DNA of 64,000 nucleotides, taken from the NCBI RefSeq assembly GCF_007097145.1, contig NZ_VJVZ01000008.1:162773-226772 (forward strand), given 5' to 3'. Of this stretch, positions 36,043 through 46,569 are shown piece after piece (position 1 is the first letter of the stretch; each line of letters starts with the position of its first letter). The notes beneath the pieces were generated by a model. The model was not told the DNA's origin. It made no database searches and saw nothing but the letters and a program-made list of their open reading frames with translations. The position numbers were made by a program, and so were the translations under genes. Source of the DNA: Flavobacterium zepuense. GTDB lineage: Bacteria > Bacteroidota > Bacteroidia > Flavobacteriales > Flavobacteriaceae.

Positions 36043-36765
36043 CCATTTTGTATCTTTTGCCAGTCTTCAAATCTGTTACAGTCCTGCCTCGCTTGCGCTC
36101 CGCATAACTTTTTTCCAAAAGAAAACCGGAAAAAGAAAGCAGTTAAACAATGCGGGTAAAGCGGGAAAACAAAAGGAAACGGAATAAGTCCCGAAGGGTG
36201 GGTTTGTGAGTATGCGAGGAAAGCCATTATGCCGTAGTCTTTTGCTTTTACCACTGGCTTTACCCGCAATAAATTAGCTGCCTTTTACCGGTGCATCTTG
36301 GGAAAAGTTTCCCAATCATTCCAAGACGATAGGGTTCGTGAAGAACCGGGCAGTTATTGACATTTATTAATGGACAAATTATTTATAGAAAAGATATTCG
36401 AAACGATATAGAAGTATCAGGGTACTTCCTAAAACCTGAAAGACCGTGCATAAAGAAGGCATCATTTTATCAATGATGCCCTGTGTATCAATTTACGTTA
36501 CGACCGGGATATTTTTAAGCAATTATTGTTTGTGTAGATTATACCTGCTGAATTTATATAATTTTTAGAATTATCCTTTTTCTATGCAATATCTAATAAC
36601 GCTGTTTTACCTGTACCTGTAATTCGGTACCTATCCAATAGTTATTGTATTGGCATTTATTTTAGGCATTTTTCGCTGAAGAAGCTAAGAATTAATTAAG
36701 TAGCTGCAATTAAAATTATGTAAGAATTAGTGATTTTTCGCATTAAATTTGCTTTAAAGCTATTC
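36043..36765. other. Gene-free, palindrome-rich region upstream of ssb
   Basis: 723 bp without a convincing gene. It contains a 12-bp inverted repeat TGCGGGTAAAGC (36151-36162) / GCTTTACCCGCA (36257-36268), an 18-bp palindrome TTGGGAAA-AG-TTTCCCAA (36298-36315), a GGTTC/GAACC hairpin near 36329-36343, and GGCATCATT/AATGATGCC (36458-36480). It must hold the promoter of the ssb-PRTRC operon. Operator or origin functions are possible. Confidence 0.5.
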
Positions 36766-37953
36766 CTAAAAACTTTTACTGATCACCTTCAGCAAACCTT
36801 TGTTATTCGTTTTTTTAAAGATAAGATCCCGGCAGTGGTTAAATTCCATAAATTTTTTCAGAGCCACAATAAACTTTTCGATAACAATTTGATCAATGTG
36901 AACTGATTCAAAATGGATGTTATGTACAATCAGCATTTTTAGCTTGCGGTCAGCTTTAGCATCCATCCGTGCAATAAAGATATCACCGGCCAGCACCGGT
37001 AATGAAAAATAGCCATATACGCGTTTGGGCGCCGGTACGAAACATTCGATCTGGTAATCAAAATTGAAGTAGTCCTTTAGGCGGTGCCGGAAAACGTTTA
37101 GGATATCAAAAGGCGAAAGGATAAAGACATCACTTGAAAGCTCAATTTCAAAATCCTGTATCGGGAGCATAAATAACGGCCCCTTTACATCATTAACCGT
37201 CACAGTTTTAACCTCACCGGACAGCACCATTTTCTGCAGCTCTTTTTTGATGAGGTTGCCTTTAACATGCCGGCCCCGCCAGGCCATTTCTTTAACGGAA
37301 GCGATACCGAGTGCTTTTAACGTGCGCTGTATGACATAACGTGCATAGTCTTCATCAGTAGGCATAGCCAGCTCCGTTTCCTGCGGCACCATATTACGTG
37401 GCAGATCATATACCTTTTGGAATTTTGTAGTACGGCTTATAACAAGGTTCCCGTCAAGGTAAAGCTTTTCAAGAGCCACTTTTGCCGGCCGCCAGTCCCA
37501 CCAGCCGGAACTGATTTCCCTCCGGTCGTTCTCAAAATCGGTAACCATAAGTGGGCCCTCCCGTTCGATCCGTTCCAGTATCTCTGCCATTAAATTGATT
37601 TCAGCTTGCGTGAGCGGCTTACGTTGGGTTCCGAAAGCTTTTTTTACAGGCAGTGAAAAACGGAATTCATTCATAGGCAGGTAACCGGCATCCGAAGGGA
37701 AGTATTCAAATATCCGGTTGTCTTCCGTAAGTTGTGCGAGCCACTTCGTTTCATAATCGGGTATGCGGGCTGCCATAACATGGTGATGGGCACGTTCCAC
37801 AACATAATTGGTGTCAAGCTGCACGAACCCTAAATGGTCAATAACCCTGTATACCGCTTCTATGCCAGATCCGAATTGTGCCTTCCGGGCGAGCCCTGCG
37901 GCATTAATTATAATCTTCCTGGCTTGTTCTTTAGTGAGGGTAAATGATTCCAT
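36766..37953 (-). CDS. AlkZ/YcaQ-type DNA glycosylase
   Basis: A 395-aa winged-helix protein of the YcaQ (AlkZ) family. Members unhook DNA interstrand cross-links or remove bulky alkylated bases; some protect producers of genotoxins. Visible family blocks are GFVQLDTNYVVERAHHHV near residues 52-69 (the catalytic QLD-type motif), FEYFPSDAGYLP and GWWDWRPAKVALEKLYLDG. Length is normal. It stands alone, 55 bp after the AraC gene on the same strand, so it could be co-transcribed with that regulator. Confidence 0.85.
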   Translation of the reverse strand: MESFTLTKEQARKIIINAAGLARKAQFGSGIEAVYRVIDHLGFVQLDTNYVVERAHHHVMAARIPDYETKWLAQLTEDNRIFEYFPSDAGYLPMNEFRFSLPVKKAFGTQRKPLTQAEINLMAEILERIEREGPLMVTDFENDRREISSGWWDWRPAKVALEKLYLDGNLVISRTTKFQKVYDLPRNMVPQETELAMPTDEDYARYVIQRTLKALGIASVKEMAWRGRHVKGNLIKKELQKMVLSGEVKTVTVNDVKGPLFMLPIQDFEIELSSDVFILSPFDILNVFRHRLKDYFNFDYQIECFVPAPKRVYGYFSLPVLAGDIFIARMDAKADRKLKMLIVHNIHFESVHIDQIVIEKFIVALKKFMEFNHCRDLIFKKTNNKGLLKVISKSF

Positions 37954-38008
37954 TCTTCTAAAATAATTATATTTTATAGAACATAAAGAGTAAATTTTAA
38001 ACTAGCTA

Positions 38009-38905
38009 TTAATTTAACGACCGGTAATCAAGCGGCGAATAACCCGTTACTTTTTTAAAGGCCCTGCTAAAATGCTGTGGGTATTTGAAGCCCAGGCTGT
38101 ACGCAATTTCACTAACCGATTTACTCATGTCCAGTACTCTTTCCTTTGCCAGATCCATAATTTTCAAATGGATATATTCCAGTGCCGTCTTGCCGGTTTC
38201 CTTTTTAACCATATCCCCAAAATAATTGGGAGACAGGTGCAGTTGCTCGGCACAATAAGCAACCCCGGGCAATCCAATGGTTTGTGGTTTATCGGACTGA
38301 AAATATTCCCTAAGCAGGCCTTCAAATTTTTCGATATTACTTAGGTTATCGTCGTTACGGGTGATAAACTGGCGGTCGTAAAAACGTACACAGTAATTAA
38401 GGAACAATTCAATATTGGCTGCAATTAATGTTTTACTATGCTTGTCCGTTCCCTGCACCAATTCATATTTTATTTTTTCAAAACAGTCAAGCACGATTCT
38501 CCTTTCTTTCTCTGAAAGATGCAGAGCTTCCCTCGATTCATAGGAGAAAAAACTGTAGTCTTGCATGTGCCTGCCCAAAGGCGTGCCATGAATCAGGTCG
38601 GGATGGATTAACAAGGCAAAGCCCTGCGGCTTATAATCTTTATTAATATTTACATTTATGACCTGCCCGGGCGCAACAAATACTAATGTCCTGTCTTGGT
38701 AATCATAGGTATTACGACCATATTTTAAATCGCCACACATTACATCTTTCAGGTAAACAGCGTAAAAGCCAAAACTCATCCTTGACGCGTAAACTTCAGG
38801 GAACGTCTCACTAAAATCAATTATGCTAACGAGAGGGTGCAAATTCTCTTTGTGGTAAAAAGCGTCGTGCTCACTTACCGTATCTATTCTATGTATAGGC
38901 TCCAT
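38009..38905 (-). CDS. AraC family transcriptional regulator
   Basis: A 298-aa regulator with a cupin-like N-terminal half and a C-terminal double HTH (VSEIAYSLGFKYPQHFSRAFKK, then YSPLDYR). The linker YDRQFITRN marks it as a paralogue of the two other AraC proteins here. It is divergent from the redox operon that starts at 39068. A 21-bp-period direct repeat in the shared promoter region is its likely binding site. Confidence 0.92.
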   Translation of the reverse strand: MEPIHRIDTVSEHDAFYHKENLHPLVSIIDFSETFPEVYASRMSFGFYAVYLKDVMCGDLKYGRNTYDYQDRTLVFVAPGQVINVNINKDYKPQGFALLIHPDLIHGTPLGRHMQDYSFFSYESREALHLSEKERRIVLDCFEKIKYELVQGTDKHSKTLIAANIELFLNYCVRFYDRQFITRNDDNLSNIEKFEGLLREYFQSDKPQTIGLPGVAYCAEQLHLSPNYFGDMVKKETGKTALEYIHLKIMDLAKERVLDMSKSVSEIAYSLGFKYPQHFSRAFKKVTGYSPLDYRSLN

Positions 38906-38971
38906 AATGGTGGCTTTAATTTTTAGACAAATTTAACTTAAAATCTTCTACCTGTTTTAGTTGCCGGCCCC

Positions 38972-39001
38972 AAACCTGTAAAAATGGTATGTAAACCTGT
39001 A
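38972..39001. promoter_or_regulatory. AraC-type operator: exact 9-bp direct repeat, 21-bp period
   Basis: AAACCTGTA occurs at 38972-38980 and exactly again at 38993-39001. It lies between the divergent AraC gene and the SDR that opens the redox operon, 67-96 bp upstream of the SDR start. A weak -7 match (GACCTTTG) lies around 39034-39041. Confidence 0.6.
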
Positions 39002-39067
39002 TTCTGTATACGTCCGGCTAGCCCCAACCGCCTGACCTTTGTATTGTAATAATTTAAAACAGGTATA

Positions 39068-39826
39068 ATGAATATCATGGAAGGAAAAGTTGCACTGGTT
39101 ACAGGGGCAGCATCAGGTTTAGGATACGCTACCGCAAAAGCATTTGCAGAAGCCGGGGCAGCAGTTGCATTGGCTGACTGGAATGAAAAGACAGTTCAGG
39201 ATGCAGCGGAAAAACTGGCGGCAGAAGGTTATAAAACATTAGCCATACAATGTGACGTTTCGGATGACAACCAGGTAGAAAAAATGGTTACTACAACCGT
39301 TGCAGCGTTTGGACGCCTTGACTATGCTTATAATAATGCAGGGGTACAGAATAAACTGGCAGAAGCAGCCGACCAGACCCTGGAGGATTTTGAGCGCGTG
39401 AACAACATCAACTACCGCGGTATCTGGAGCAGCATGAAATATGAATTGCAACAGATGCGTAAACAAGGCAGCGGTGCCATTGTAAATTGTTCTTCAATTG
39501 GCGGAATCCGTGCCGGAGCGCAGCGTGGTGTGTACCATGGTGCTAAGCATGGGGTTATTGGGATAACCATTAGTGCGGCTGTAGAGTATGCCGGCCAGGG
39601 CATCCGCATCAACAGCGTAAGCCCAGGGTTATTTCATACGGCAATGGCAGATGAGATGATTGCAGGAGGGCAAAAGGAAGCATTAGAGGGCATGGTAAAG
39701 ATGGTCCCGATTGGTCGCATGGGCCGACCGGAAGAAATCGCAAATGCGGTAGTTTTTCTTTGCAGTGATGCGGCCGGTATGATCGTAGGTCACAACTTGG
39801 TGGTAGATGGTGGATTAACAATATAA
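39068..39826 (+). CDS. Short-chain dehydrogenase/reductase
   Basis: A 252-aa classical SDR of the glucose/3-oxoacyl reductase-like type. TGAASGLG is at residues 12-19, NNAG near 90, catalytic Tyr156 and Lys160 in YHGAK, and the C-terminal block GRMGRPEEIANAVVFLCSDAA, GHNLVVDGG is standard. An Asp in ALADWN at the end of strand 2 favours NAD(H). First gene of an eight-gene operon; the next start is 12 bp after its stop. Confidence 0.92.
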   Translation: MNIMEGKVALVTGAASGLGYATAKAFAEAGAAVALADWNEKTVQDAAEKLAAEGYKTLAIQCDVSDDNQVEKMVTTTVAAFGRLDYAYNNAGVQNKLAEAADQTLEDFERVNNINYRGIWSSMKYELQQMRKQGSGAIVNCSSIGGIRAGAQRGVYHGAKHGVIGITISAAVEYAGQGIRINSVSPGLFHTAMADEMIAGGQKEALEGMVKMVPIGRMGRPEEIANAVVFLCSDAAGMIVGHNLVVDGGLTI

Positions 39827-39838
39827 GATACTATCTTA

Positions 39839-40342
39839 ATGAAAACAAAAACAATAACCGGAATACTTTCTATAATCCTTATCTTAACTATTATATGCTG
39901 TAAAAGCGCTAATCCACAGAATAACAAAACTATGGAGACACAACAAAACACTTCATTATTTCCAAAAGGGGATAAATTATCAAACGACTATTTTACAGGC
40001 AATGCTTTCCTGCATCCTTTACAGGCTAAGGATAAAAACAATGAATTTGCCCTTGGCAGTGTAACTTTTGAGCCGGGTGCAAGAACTGTTTGGCATACCC
40101 ATCCAAAAGGCCAGGTACTGATCGTGACTGAAGGTGAAGGCTTTTACCAGGAAAAAGGCAAACCGGCCCAACACCTTAAAAAGGGCGATATTGTAAACAT
40201 CCCTGAAGATATAGAGCATTGGCATGGTGCTTCTGCAAAGAGCAAATTTGTACATATCGCCATCACGAACTACGAAGGAGAAAAAAATGTGACCTGGCTC
40301 CAGCCGGTAACCGAGGACGAATACAATAAGGTAAATAAATAA
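39839..40342 (+). CDS. Cupin-domain lipoprotein
   Basis: A 167-aa protein with a lipoprotein-type signal (ILSIILILTIICCKS, lipid on Cys20 or 21) and a cupin domain. Metal ligands are visible in VWHTHPKGQ and, in the second motif, IEHWHG. It resembles cupins of the carboxymuconolactone decarboxylase-associated type and is a paralogue of the signal-less cupin at 42734-43144. It would sit in the periplasm or outer membrane, unlike most of its relatives. Confidence 0.85.
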   Translation: MKTKTITGILSIILILTIICCKSANPQNNKTMETQQNTSLFPKGDKLSNDYFTGNAFLHPLQAKDKNNEFALGSVTFEPGARTVWHTHPKGQVLIVTEGEGFYQEKGKPAQHLKKGDIVNIPEDIEHWHGASAKSKFVHIAITNYEGEKNVTWLQPVTEDEYNKVNK

Positions 40343-40351
40343 TCACAAACT

Positions 40352-41056
40352 ATGAGAAGGACCCATTTTATCATTGGATTACTATTCATTTTTTTAATAC
40401 TAAATACAACTATGACAGCACAGGACCTGGATGCAAAACAACAAAGCATCGTATCGATTTCAGCAGTAACCGCAACAGGTAACCTTGAACAATTGAAGGT
40501 TACATTAAACACAGGCCTTGATGCAGGGCTAACTATTAACGAGATTAAAGAGGTATTGGTACAGCTTTATGCCTACTGTGGTTTCCCTCGCAGCCTTAAT
40601 GCTATAAATACTTTTATGGCTCTACTTGAAGAGCGCAAAAGTCAGGGTAAAAAAGATATAACCGGTAAAGAAGCAAGTGTTGTAAACGACAGCCATAAGT
40701 ACCAAACCGGAAAACAAACGTTACAAAAGCTAACAGGTAAGGAAGAAAAAGCACTTGCGGGTGCCAATGCCTTCGCCCCGGCCATTGATACTTTTTTGAA
40801 AGAACATTTGTTTGCGGATATCTTTAGCCGTGATGTACTTACTTACCAACAACGCGAGCTTGTTACCGTTGCCGCATTAGCCGCCATGACAGGTGTTGAA
40901 CCCCAATTACAGGCACACATTGGCATCGCTATAAATACAGGCATTACAGCGCCGCAACTATTACAAGCCTTTACCATTATTGACCAGTATGTAAATAAAA
41001 AACAGGGAGATATTGCCCGAACAGCATTAGACAAAGTGATTGCCACTAAAAAATAA
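40352..41056 (+). CDS. Carboxymuconolactone decarboxylase family protein, exported
   Basis: A 234-aa protein with a signal peptide (HFIIGLLFIFLILNTTMTAQ) and two AhpD/CMD-like helical domains: residues about 30-95 (TLNTGLDAGLTINEIKEVLVQLYAYCGFPRSLNAI) and about 140-230 (RDVLTYQQRELVTVAALAAMTGVEPQLQAHIGIAINTGIT). The CxxC pair of AhpD peroxidases is absent, so a decarboxylase-like or unknown activity is more likely than alkyl hydroperoxide reduction. Located in the redox operon between two small enzymes. Confidence 0.86.
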   Translation: MRRTHFIIGLLFIFLILNTTMTAQDLDAKQQSIVSISAVTATGNLEQLKVTLNTGLDAGLTINEIKEVLVQLYAYCGFPRSLNAINTFMALLEERKSQGKKDITGKEASVVNDSHKYQTGKQTLQKLTGKEEKALAGANAFAPAIDTFLKEHLFADIFSRDVLTYQQRELVTVAALAAMTGVEPQLQAHIGIAINTGITAPQLLQAFTIIDQYVNKKQGDIARTALDKVIATKK

Positions 41057-41074
41057 TAATTAAACAATTAGGAT

Positions 41075-41512
41075 ATGGATAGAAGAGCAAAACAGTCCGA
41101 ACGAAGTATAAAAGACGCTGTCCGTTCAGTAATAATAATTCTCGCAATGTTCTTACTCCCTGCCCAGGAGGCATCTGCGCAGCAGGATGAAAGGAAGCTA
41201 CGCATCGCCAAAATCGAAGTATATCCTGAATATCTTAAAGAGTATCGGGCTGCACTTGCAGCACATGCCAAAGCTGCGGTAAAAGCAGAGCCGGGTGTAT
41301 TATCACTGCAGGCTGTATACGATAAGGTGCACCCCACACAGGTGATGGTATTTGAAGCGTATGCTAATGAAGAAGCCTACCAAACCCATTTAAAAACACC
41401 GCACTTTTTGAAATACAAAAACGGGACACTCAAAATGGTAAAATCACTTGAACTGGTAGAGGTCGCGCCAATTGCTATAGAGATTAAACCGGAATTGACG
41501 GGAAATAAATGA
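41075..41512 (+). CDS. Antibiotic biosynthesis monooxygenase-like (quinol monooxygenase) protein
   Basis: A 145-aa protein with an N-terminal hydrophobic signal (VIIILAMFLLPAQEASAQ) and an ABM-fold domain: AKIEVYPEYLKEYRAAL, EPGVLSLQAVYDK, VMVFEAYANEEAYQTHLKTPHFLKY. This is the YgiN/quinol-monooxygenase pattern, including the ExYxxxxAxxxHxxTxHF block. The presence of a signal peptide suggests periplasmic action on quinols or similar compounds, in keeping with the neighbours. Confidence 0.83.
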   Translation: MDRRAKQSERSIKDAVRSVIIILAMFLLPAQEASAQQDERKLRIAKIEVYPEYLKEYRAALAAHAKAAVKAEPGVLSLQAVYDKVHPTQVMVFEAYANEEAYQTHLKTPHFLKYKNGTLKMVKSLELVEVAPIAIEIKPELTGNK

Positions 41513-41521
41513 GGATAAATT

Positions 41522-42706
41522 ATGGGAACAGATAACATTCAACCTTCAAGGAGAAAGTTTCTCCAGCAAACCACAGTGGCTGGCACAGGTTTACTGCTTG
41601 CCGGGCCACTAAACCTTTTTTCACAAACAACTAAAACAGAATATATGAGCAAGAACGTAAAAACAAAAGGCTATGCAGGCCATGATACCACCAGCAAACT
41701 TACCCCCTGGAACTTTGAACGCCGTGCCGTTGGGGACAATGATATCCTGATCGATATCAAATTTTCAGGCATCTGCCATTCCGATATCCATACCATTAGG
41801 GGGCATTGGGGCAAACAGGTGTACCCACAGGTTCCGGGGCATGAAATAGCAGGTATTGTAGCGGCAGTCGGCAAAAACGTAACCAAATTTAAAGTGGGCG
41901 ATAAAGCCGGTGTGGGCTGTATGGTTGACAGCTGTATGCAATGTAACAGCTGTAAAAATGGTGAAGAGCACCACTGTGAAACCACAGGTATGGTGGGTAC
42001 TTACGGAACCCCGGATAAAACTTCACCTACAGGGATTACACAGGGTGGTTATTCTAACAACATCGTGGTTACCGAACATTTTGCTATTAAAATACCGGAA
42101 AGCATCAGCCTGCAAAATGCGGCACCGCTTTTATGTGCCGGTATAACAACCTACTCTCCACTAATGAAAGCAAACTTTCAGAAAGGCGATAAAGTAGGCG
42201 TTGCAGGAATTGGCGGATTAGGGCACCTTGCCATCAAGCTTGCAGTCCACAAAGGTGCCGAAGTATATGCGTTTACTACTAGCGAAAATAAAAGAAAAGA
42301 TATTTTAGGTTTCGGGGCTAAAGAAGTGATCGTGGTTGATTCGATCGATAAGCTTAAACCGTACGCAGGTACATTAGATTATATGATATCAACCATTCCG
42401 TATGCCTATGAACTTTCGGACTATGCCGTTTGTGTAAAGCCCTACGGGCATTTTACCCAGGTGGGGCAACCTATCAATGGCGAATTTAAAATTGATAATG
42501 CTAAATTCTTTTTTAGCCGTGTAAATTTTAATGCGTCACTCATAGGCGGTATCCCGGAGACACAGGAAGTAATCGATCATTGTGCCTTAAATAAAATCTA
42601 CCCTGAAATACAGGTAATTAAAGCTTCGGAAATTAATGATGCCTGGGATAAAGTAGTAAATAAAGAAGCCCGTTACCGCTACGTGATCGACATAGCAACA
42701 TTATAG
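41522..42706 (+). CDS. Zn-dependent alcohol dehydrogenase with Tat signal
   Basis: A 394-aa medium-chain dehydrogenase of the cinnamyl-alcohol/YahK type, which usually reduces aldehydes with NADPH. Twin-arginine motif SRRKFLQQT with a hydrophobic stretch leads the protein. Catalytic zinc ligands are in GICHSD and GHE; the structural zinc site is the four-Cys lobe CMVDSCMQCNSCKNGEEHHC; the nucleotide loop is GIGGLGHLA. A Tat signal on a cofactor-dependent MDR enzyme is unusual and recurs on the two AKRs of this element. Confidence 0.9.
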   Translation: MGTDNIQPSRRKFLQQTTVAGTGLLLAGPLNLFSQTTKTEYMSKNVKTKGYAGHDTTSKLTPWNFERRAVGDNDILIDIKFSGICHSDIHTIRGHWGKQVYPQVPGHEIAGIVAAVGKNVTKFKVGDKAGVGCMVDSCMQCNSCKNGEEHHCETTGMVGTYGTPDKTSPTGITQGGYSNNIVVTEHFAIKIPESISLQNAAPLLCAGITTYSPLMKANFQKGDKVGVAGIGGLGHLAIKLAVHKGAEVYAFTTSENKRKDILGFGAKEVIVVDSIDKLKPYAGTLDYMISTIPYAYELSDYAVCVKPYGHFTQVGQPINGEFKIDNAKFFFSRVNFNASLIGGIPETQEVIDHCALNKIYPEIQVIKASEINDAWDKVVNKEARYRYVIDIATL

Positions 42707-42733
42707 CAATAAACATTACAACAAATAGAAAAT

Positions 42734-43144
42734 ATGGAAAATACAGAACAAAGTAGCACACCCCCTCAGGGATTCGGCCCGGTTGCGGCACAATATTTTA
42801 CAGGTACAGCCTGGTTACAAATGAGGGTTACACCGGATGAAATTACCAACTGCGCCATTGGCGAAGTGATTTTTGAGCCGGGTTGCAGAAACAATTGGCA
42901 TACACACCCCAGCAATCAAATACTTATTGTAACAGAAGGTATAGGCTACTACCAGGAAGAAGGTTCATCCATCCGTGAGATTAAAGTTGGCGATATTGTT
43001 AATGTACTGCCGGGCATTAAACACTGGCATGGTGCCTCTCCAGAGAGTAGGTTTACGCACTATGCCGTAAGTATTAATACCGAAAAAGGCATTGTAGACT
43101 GGCTGGAACCGGTTACGGACGAGCAGTACCACAGTTTTGAATAA
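42734..43144 (+). CDS. Cupin-domain protein
   Basis: A 136-aa single cupin with metal-binding histidines in NWHTHPSNQ and in the second motif IKHWHGA. No signal peptide, so cytoplasmic, in contrast to its lipoprotein paralogue at 39839-40342. Such cupins often accompany CMD-like proteins. The start ATG 42734 follows the ADH stop by 27 bp. Confidence 0.87.
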   Translation: MENTEQSSTPPQGFGPVAAQYFTGTAWLQMRVTPDEITNCAIGEVIFEPGCRNNWHTHPSNQILIVTEGIGYYQEEGSSIREIKVGDIVNVLPGIKHWHGASPESRFTHYAVSINTEKGIVDWLEPVTDEQYHSFE

Positions 43145-43212
43145 TTGAAAAAATAGTGCCCTGTGATTGATATTGCAACGCTTTAAAACCCGATCTAACT
43201 TAAAGAACGCCA

Positions 43213-45135
43213 ATGAAAAATTTAAAAACCTATCAGGGCAATATCGGCCTGCTATTGTTGCTTGCCATTGTTGTATGCCAAAGTAGCTACGCGCAATCGG
43301 ATGACGCGCGCAGTTGGTCGGTCTATAAAGGAGATAAGGGCAGTACAAACTACTCACCTTTATCCCAGATTACACCGAAGAATGTCAGCCAGCTTCAACC
43401 GGCCTGGACTTTAACACTCCTGGATAAGAAGCCTGGTGCACAGCCGGGCAAAAGCGAATGTAACCCCATCATTGTTGATGGCATCATGTATGCAAGCTCT
43501 GCAAATCAAAATGCTTACGCGGTAAATGCAGCTACCGGAAAACAGCTATGGTCGTTCGACCCACTGGATGGCAAAAATGGAACTGAAGTAAACAGGGGCC
43601 TAACCTACTGGGAAAATGGCAATGATAAGAGGATACTGATGTCTGCCAATAACCACCTGATCGCTTTGGATGCTAAGACAGGTAAACTTATCCTGGGTTT
43701 TGGCAGTGGCGGTAAGGTTGACCTGAAAGTGGGCCTGCGTGACCACAACCTCAAAGAGTTCTATGTGTCGCTAACCTCTCCCGGTGGAATTTATAAAGAC
43801 CTGATCATCCTTGGCTGCCGTGTGCCGGATACCTATGGCTCACAGCCCGGATTTATCAGGGCGTATGACTGCCGTACCGGTAAATTAGTATGGACGTTCC
43901 ATACTATACCCTATCCGGGTGAGCCCGGTTATGAAACCTGGCCAAAGGACGCTTATAAAACAGTGGGCGGTGTAAATGATTGGGCCGGTTTGAGTGTAGA
44001 CAGCAAAAGTGGTATGGTATTTTTAGCCCTTGGCTCCTCATCGTATGATTTTTGGGGAGCGGAGCGTAAAGGAGATAATCTTTATGCTAATTGTGTGGTT
44101 GCATTGGATGCAAGTACCGGAAAGCACATCTGGCATTTCCAGACGGTGCACCACGACCTTTGGGATTATGACCTGCCCGCGCCGCCCGCTTTGATCACCA
44201 TCACAAAAGATGGAAAGAAAACGGATGCGGTTGCCCAGATCACAAAACAGGGCTTTGTGTTTGTGTTCAACCGCGAAACAGGTGTCCCGCTATTCCCTGT
44301 TGAAGAACGTAAAGTACCTGCGTCTACGATGCCGGGTGAACTCGCATCGCCTACCCAGCCTTTTCCCGTAAAACCAAAACCATTCGCACGCCAGCTTATC
44401 ACCGAAGCAGACCTGAGCAACTACTCAAAAAAAGACCACGATGCATTGGTGAAACAATTTAGGTCGATGCGATATGAAGGCCTGTTTACACCACCGGACA
44501 TGAAAGGGACTATAGAAATCCCGGGGACACGAGGTGGCGCTGAATGGGGCGGCGCTGCCTTCGACCCGGTTACCAATTTGTTCTATATTAAGTCGACGGA
44601 GGCACCCGACCTGATAACCATGGAAAAAGGTTCCGATACAGAATCAATTCCCGTGGTACAGGAAAATGCAGACAACCAGTTTGCAGTTAACCGAAGGGGG
44701 GCCAAAGCAAACCAGTTTATCAATGCAACGGGCTATAAGACATGGAAAGACCCGAGCGGTAATCCAGCTATTACACCGCCTTGGGGTACGTTGAGCGCTA
44801 TCGACATGGCTACAGGTGATTATGCATGGCAGCTTCCTCTTGGAAATGACGAATCCCGCCAGCAGCAAGGTGCTCCGGAGACGGGTCAGGAAAGCAAAGG
44901 TGGACCGATTGTTACAGCAGGCGGCATCATTTTTATAAGTGGTACCGATGATAAAAAGCTAAGGGCGCTGGATAAAACTACAGGTAAATTACTTTGGGAA
45001 ACAACACTTCCGGCACTGGCTAATGCGACCGCATCTACCTACATGGCACAGGGAAAACAATATGTAGTCATTTCTGTCGCTGGTGCAAAAGAACAGCCAT
45101 CAGGTTCTATAATGGCATTTTCCCTGCCAAATTAG
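43213..45135 (+). CDS. PQQ-dependent dehydrogenase-like eight-bladed propeller protein
   Basis: A 640-aa exported quinoprotein dehydrogenase. The signal peptide (IGLLLLLAIVVCQSSYAQ) is followed by repeated propeller blades with AxDxxTGKxxW motifs (YAVNAATGKQLWSF, IALDAKTGKLILGF, ALDASTGKHIWHF, RALDKTTGKLLWE). HHDLWDYDLPAPP is the active-site segment of the membrane-bound glucose/quinate dehydrogenase type. No cytochrome CxxCH is present, so electrons would go to a separate carrier. No PQQ synthesis genes are in the window. It lies 68 bp after the cupin. Confidence 0.9.
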   Translation: MKNLKTYQGNIGLLLLLAIVVCQSSYAQSDDARSWSVYKGDKGSTNYSPLSQITPKNVSQLQPAWTLTLLDKKPGAQPGKSECNPIIVDGIMYASSANQNAYAVNAATGKQLWSFDPLDGKNGTEVNRGLTYWENGNDKRILMSANNHLIALDAKTGKLILGFGSGGKVDLKVGLRDHNLKEFYVSLTSPGGIYKDLIILGCRVPDTYGSQPGFIRAYDCRTGKLVWTFHTIPYPGEPGYETWPKDAYKTVGGVNDWAGLSVDSKSGMVFLALGSSSYDFWGAERKGDNLYANCVVALDASTGKHIWHFQTVHHDLWDYDLPAPPALITITKDGKKTDAVAQITKQGFVFVFNRETGVPLFPVEERKVPASTMPGELASPTQPFPVKPKPFARQLITEADLSNYSKKDHDALVKQFRSMRYEGLFTPPDMKGTIEIPGTRGGAEWGGAAFDPVTNLFYIKSTEAPDLITMEKGSDTESIPVVQENADNQFAVNRRGAKANQFINATGYKTWKDPSGNPAITPPWGTLSAIDMATGDYAWQLPLGNDESRQQQGAPETGQESKGGPIVTAGGIIFISGTDDKKLRALDKTTGKLLWETTLPALANATASTYMAQGKQYVVISVAGAKEQPSGSIMAFSLPN

Positions 45136-45191
45136 GCAATACAGTTCCAATATTTACAGACCAACACACATAAAATTATTTATTAATCTAA

Positions 45192-46319
<1,128 letters not shown>

Positions 46320-46377
46320 ATAAAGCGCCTGTATCAAATGACCTACAAAAGTTTTTCGACAAAACGTAAACAATCAG

Positions 46378-46403
46378 AAACCTACTGTTTTCAGTAGGTT
46401 TTT
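46378..46403 (+). terminator. Terminator of the redox operon
   Basis: AAACCTACTG (46378-46387), TTTT loop, CAGTAGGTTT (46392-46401), continuing into a T run. Nothing else is seen in 46404-46569. Confidence 0.88.
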
Positions 46404-46569
46404 GCCGTTATTTCATGGTAGTGTTAAAGGGTAATATGTTTCAGACTTTGACTAATTAAGAGCTATAGTTCAGTTATAATTATTAATAAGCACGACTTGT
46501 ATTTAATCCATCTGCTATTGAAAGATACCAAATAAAGTGCTGAATTTAAACGCTCTACAACAAGGGAAG

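Noticed and set aside
35930..36118. 62-aa minus-strand ORF (MEKSYAERKRGR...)
   Set aside because: It overlaps the well-supported ssb N-terminus in another frame; no family recognised.
36030..36269. 79-aa minus-strand ORF upstream of ssb
   Set aside because: Composition is Phe/Pro-rich and irregular and it spans the inverted repeat; unlikely to be translated.
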